Shown piece by piece: positions 6,647 to 9,518 of a DNA stretch of 9,518 nt. Position 1 is the stretch's first letter; the number at the start of each line of letters is the position of its first letter. Position numbers and translations under genes: made by a program. The notes under the pieces were generated by a model. That model did not search any database. It saw only the letters and a list, made by a program, of their open reading frames with translations, and was not told the DNA's origin. The stretch is taken from positions 1 to 9,518 of the forward strand of contig JAJFLD010000154.1 of assembly GCA_021772875.1 (NCBI GenBank), in the 5' to 3' direction. Origin of the DNA: Ghiorsea sp. GTDB lineage: Bacteria > Pseudomonadota > Zetaproteobacteria > Mariprofundales > Mariprofundaceae.

Positions 6647-9430
6647 TTATGCATCTACAGTCAGGGCAAAACAACGGGGACATAGTTCATGATGCACTGC
6701 ATGTGTTGTATCCGCTGGTGTGCCTACGATATAACAACGTGGGCATTTGATACCATCAACGGCTTCAATGGTTAATGTTTCGCCAGCTTGCACTTGTGCA
6801 ACCATGAGTAATTGCTCATAAGTTTCACCCAAAGCTTCAGCAAAAGCTTGGTTGAGGTTTGGAATGGTGACTTTAGCAGCAATGGATGAACCAATCACTT
6901 TATCCTTTTTGGCCATATCCATCGCGGTATTAACTTGCTCACGCATGGTGAAAAATGCTTTCCACGATTCGGTGTCCACGTCTACAGGTGTTGCAACATT
7001 GAACGTTTGAAGGTGTATGCTTTCTTGCGCGGCACCGGGTAAAAATTCCCAAATTTCTTCGGCTGTCATCGGCACAATGGGTGCAATCAAACGCACCAAG
7101 GTGTGGGCGATGTCATACAAAGTTGATTGTGCCGAGATACGGCGCGCTGAGTCGGTGGCATCACAGTATAAACGGTCTTTGATGGCATCCAAATAAAAAC
7201 CACCCAAATCTACGGAGCAGAAATGGTAGATGTCTTGGTGGATTTGATGGAATGCGTAAGTTTCATAAGATGTAAGCACATTTTTTGACACATCGGCCAA
7301 TCTTGCCATTGCCCACAAATCAAGCGGTTGACGCTCAGCTAAAGGCAAAGATTGTGAAGCATCAAAACCATCGAGATTACCAAGCAAGAAACGAATGGTA
7401 TTACGAATACGACGATAGGATTCGGCAGTTTGTTTTAACACTTCATCGGCAATGGTGATGTCGGCTGAATAATCAGCAGAAGCCACCCACAAGCGCAAAA
7501 TATCTGCACCCATTTGATTGATGATTTTTTGGGGCTCTATGCCATTGCCACGCGATTTGGACATTTTATCGCCACTTTTATCAATCAGGAAACCATGCGT
7601 TAACACAGCTTTGAATGGTGCAACACCACGTGTACCCATGGATTCAAGCAATGATGATTGAAACCAGCCACGATGCTGATCGCTGCCTTCTAAGTATAAA
7701 TCAGCAGGTGTTTGTAAATTTTCACGTTGCTCTAAGACACAAGCGTGGGTGCAGCCTGAATCAAACCAAACATCCAGAATATCAGTTTCTTTTTCAAAAT
7801 CGGAACCACCACAATCTGGGCAAGTGGCACCAGCAGGCAAAAATTCAACCGCATCTTTGGCAAACCAAACATCTGCTCCAGCAAGTTCCACTTGTTTGGC
7901 AATACCTTCCACGATTTCAGGTGTAGTCACTGCATGTGAGCCGCAAGCACAGCGAATCACAGTGATAGGCACACCCCAATTGCGCTGACGAGACACACAC
8001 CAGTCTGGGCGTTGTTCAATCATGCCACGAATACGATTTTCACCCCAAGCAGGTGTCCATGCTGTTTCTTTGATGGCCTCCAATGCTTTGTTGCGCAAAT
8101 CATTTTTATCCATGGAGATAAACCATTGGGGGGTTGCACGGAAAATAAGTGGTTTGTGGCAGCGCCAGCAATGCGGATAAGAATGGCGAATTTGAGCTGT
8201 TGCCAACAAAGCACCACAGCTTTGCAAATGCTCAACCATCACAGCATTGGCTTTATAGACATGATGCCCTTCCACGATAGGTGTAGCAGGCTCAAAAATA
8301 CCTGTGTCACCCACAGGGTTAAAAGCTTTGATGCCGTATTTGAGGGAGACTTCATAGTCATCCTGACCATGACCAGGGGCTGTGTGCACAAAACCAGTAC
8401 CTGCATCCAAAGTAACATGGGAGCCCAATAAAACAGGGGCATCTTGATCCAAATAGGGATGACGGAATTTACGATTTTCTAACGAGGCACCTTTAATAGT
8501 TGTTATGGATTCAGCTTCAACGCCGATGTCTAGCAATACAGCTTGTGCAAGCTCTTCTGCAAGCAAAATGATCTCACCCACTTTGAGGTTTTCATTTTCT
8601 TTTGCATCGGTGATACGCATGGCAATATAATCAAGCTCTGGGCCAGCGGAAATCGCTAAGTTTGCAGGGATGGTCCAAGGTGTGGTTGTCCAAATGACTA
8701 TGGACGTATCCGCTGTTAAGGCGGGATTGATGTCGCTTAAATCTTCGCCAGCTTTAAATTTTACAAAGATAGAGTGGGAAGTGTGATCTTCATGTTCTAC
8801 TTCGGCTTCGGCCAAGGCCGTGGCACAAGAAACACACCAGTGCACAGGTTTTGCACCTTTGTACAAACCACCATTTTCCAAGAAACGGCCAATTTCACGC
8901 ACAGTGTTGGCTTCAAAAGCAAAATCCATGGTCACATAAGGATTTTTCCAGTCGCCAGTGATGCCAAGGCGTTTAAATTCTTCACGTTGAATATTGATTT
9001 GACCTTTGGCGTATTCACGGCATTCAGCACGAAATTCAGCGTCGGAGATGTCTTCTTTTTTGCGTTTCTTTTTCTTGAATTTTTCTTCAACTTTTAATTC
9101 GATAGGCAAGCCATGACAATCCCAGCCTGGCACATAAGGCGCATCAAAACCCATCATGGTGCGTGAACGCACCACAACGTCTTTAAGCACTTTATTCACT
9201 GCATGCCCCATATGAATGCTGCCGTTGGCATAAGGCGGGCCATCATGAAGAATGAATTTTGGAGCATCTTTGCGTGCTTCACGAATTTGGCTGTATAGGT
9301 TTTCAGTTTCCCATGTTGCTAAGCGTTTAGGCTCATTAACTGGCAAATTGCCGCGCATAGGAAAGTCAGTTTTCGGCAGGAAAACAGTGTGTTTATAATC
9401 AAATGAATCTTGCTTCTTATCGTCTGCCAC
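6647..9430 (-). CDS. ileS: Isoleucyl-tRNA synthetase
   Basis: This large cytoplasmic class I synthetase charges tRNA-Ile and hydrolyses mischarged valine in an editing domain. At 927 residues it has the usual bacterial IleS1 length. The HIGH motif is HMGH at 73-76 within PPYANGSIHMGH. The CP1 editing domain follows (WTTTPWTIPANLA; later GTGFVHTAPGHGQDDYEV). LDVWFDSG precedes KMSKS at 622-626. A C-terminal zinc finger has C896, C899, C917 and C920. A second Cys set, C494, C496, C537 and C540, sits just before LDVWFDSG; as I recall, this is missing in E. coli IleRS but present in several deeper bacterial lineages. The start is a GTG at 9430, with GGAG at 9441-9444 spaced 10 nt; no better ATG lies nearby. 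It is the first gene of the minus-strand run inside the window. The usual proteobacterial downstream neighbour lspA is replaced by thiI. Confidence 0.97.
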   Translation of the reverse strand: MADDKKQDSFDYKHTVFLPKTDFPMRGNLPVNEPKRLATWETENLYSQIREARKDAPKFILHDGPPYANGSIHMGHAVNKVLKDVVVRSRTMMGFDAPYVPGWDCHGLPIELKVEEKFKKKKRKKEDISDAEFRAECREYAKGQINIQREEFKRLGITGDWKNPYVTMDFAFEANTVREIGRFLENGGLYKGAKPVHWCVSCATALAEAEVEHEDHTSHSIFVKFKAGEDLSDINPALTADTSIVIWTTTPWTIPANLAISAGPELDYIAMRITDAKENENLKVGEIILLAEELAQAVLLDIGVEAESITTIKGASLENRKFRHPYLDQDAPVLLGSHVTLDAGTGFVHTAPGHGQDDYEVSLKYGIKAFNPVGDTGIFEPATPIVEGHHVYKANAVMVEHLQSCGALLATAQIRHSYPHCWRCHKPLIFRATPQWFISMDKNDLRNKALEAIKETAWTPAWGENRIRGMIEQRPDWCVSRQRNWGVPITVIRCACGSHAVTTPEIVEGIAKQVELAGADVWFAKDAVEFLPAGATCPDCGGSDFEKETDILDVWFDSGCTHACVLEQRENLQTPADLYLEGSDQHRGWFQSSLLESMGTRGVAPFKAVLTHGFLIDKSGDKMSKSRGNGIEPQKIINQMGADILRLWVASADYSADITIADEVLKQTAESYRRIRNTIRFLLGNLDGFDASQSLPLAERQPLDLWAMARLADVSKNVLTSYETYAFHQIHQDIYHFCSVDLGGFYLDAIKDRLYCDATDSARRISAQSTLYDIAHTLVRLIAPIVPMTAEEIWEFLPGAAQESIHLQTFNVATPVDVDTESWKAFFTMREQVNTAMDMAKKDKVIGSSIAAKVTIPNLNQAFAEALGETYEQLLMVAQVQAGETLTIEAVDGIKCPRCYIVGTPADTTHAVHHELCPRCFALTVDA

Positions 9431-9459
9431 GGTTTATGTACTCCAAATCAAATCTTCAA

Positions 9460-9490
9460 ACTATATCAAAAGACCGCGCAGCCTAAACAA
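9460..9490 (-). promoter_or_regulatory. Weak candidate promoter for the ileS operon
   Basis: On the minus strand TATAGT at 9460-9465 matches the -10 consensus at five of six bases and sits 30 nt from the ileS GTG. A possible -35, TTGTTT at 9485-9490, is three of six with a long 19-nt spacer. The transcript would start near 9453. Since only 88 nt upstream of ileS are visible, transcription could equally arrive from a gene beyond the right edge. Confidence 0.28.
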
Positions 9491-9518
9491 ATCATGTGCT
9501 TTTGTCTCATGTCTTAGC

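Noticed and set aside
9431..9518. T-box riboswitch ahead of ileS
   Set aside because: Only 88 nt of leader are visible, with no stem-I or T-box-like sequence or terminator hairpin. T-boxes are also rare in proteobacterial ileS.

Overview
This window looks like an ordinary chromosomal region from a proteobacterium of moderate-to-low GC content. The evidence is a RhlB-type DEAD-box helicase, a FieF/YiiP-type metal exporter, dense same-strand packing and Shine-Dalgarno (SD) starts. The isoleucyl-tRNA synthetase carries extra Cys pairs in its central region that the E. coli enzyme lacks, as far as I recall. That makes a close enteric relative less likely and leaves a deep-branching or non-enteric lineage possible, for example Zetaproteobacteria. 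The species assignment is inference only. I see no phage, transposon, CRISPR or plasmid genes.

Layout: (1) Bases 1-555, minus strand: the N-terminal part of an unrecognised gene that runs off the left edge. (2) About 556-852: an AT-rich divergent intergenic region with candidate promoters facing both ways. (3) 853-1776, plus strand: a six-transmembrane, voltage-gated-type potassium channel with a C-terminal zinc ribbon. Its 3' end overlaps the 3' end of tyrS by 14 bp. (4) 1763-9430, minus strand: a compact five-gene run transcribed right to left as ileS, thiI, fieF-like, rhlB, tyrS. The junctions are 3 nt, 1 nt, a 1-nt TAATG overlap and 24 nt, so one operon is likely. (5) 9431-9518: the ileS leader with its ribosome binding site and a weak candidate promoter.

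How the genes fit together: the run joins two aminoacyl-tRNA synthetases (Ile, Tyr), a tRNA-modifying enzyme (ThiI, 4-thiouridine at U8) and an RNA helicase of the degradosome type. This makes it an RNA/translation cluster with a Zn/Fe exporter embedded in it. ThiI is the short form without a rhodanese domain. The most distinctive items are the zinc-ribbon ion channel, the mixed composition of the operon, and the uncharacterised gene at the left edge. I did not find convincing evidence of a wholly new system.
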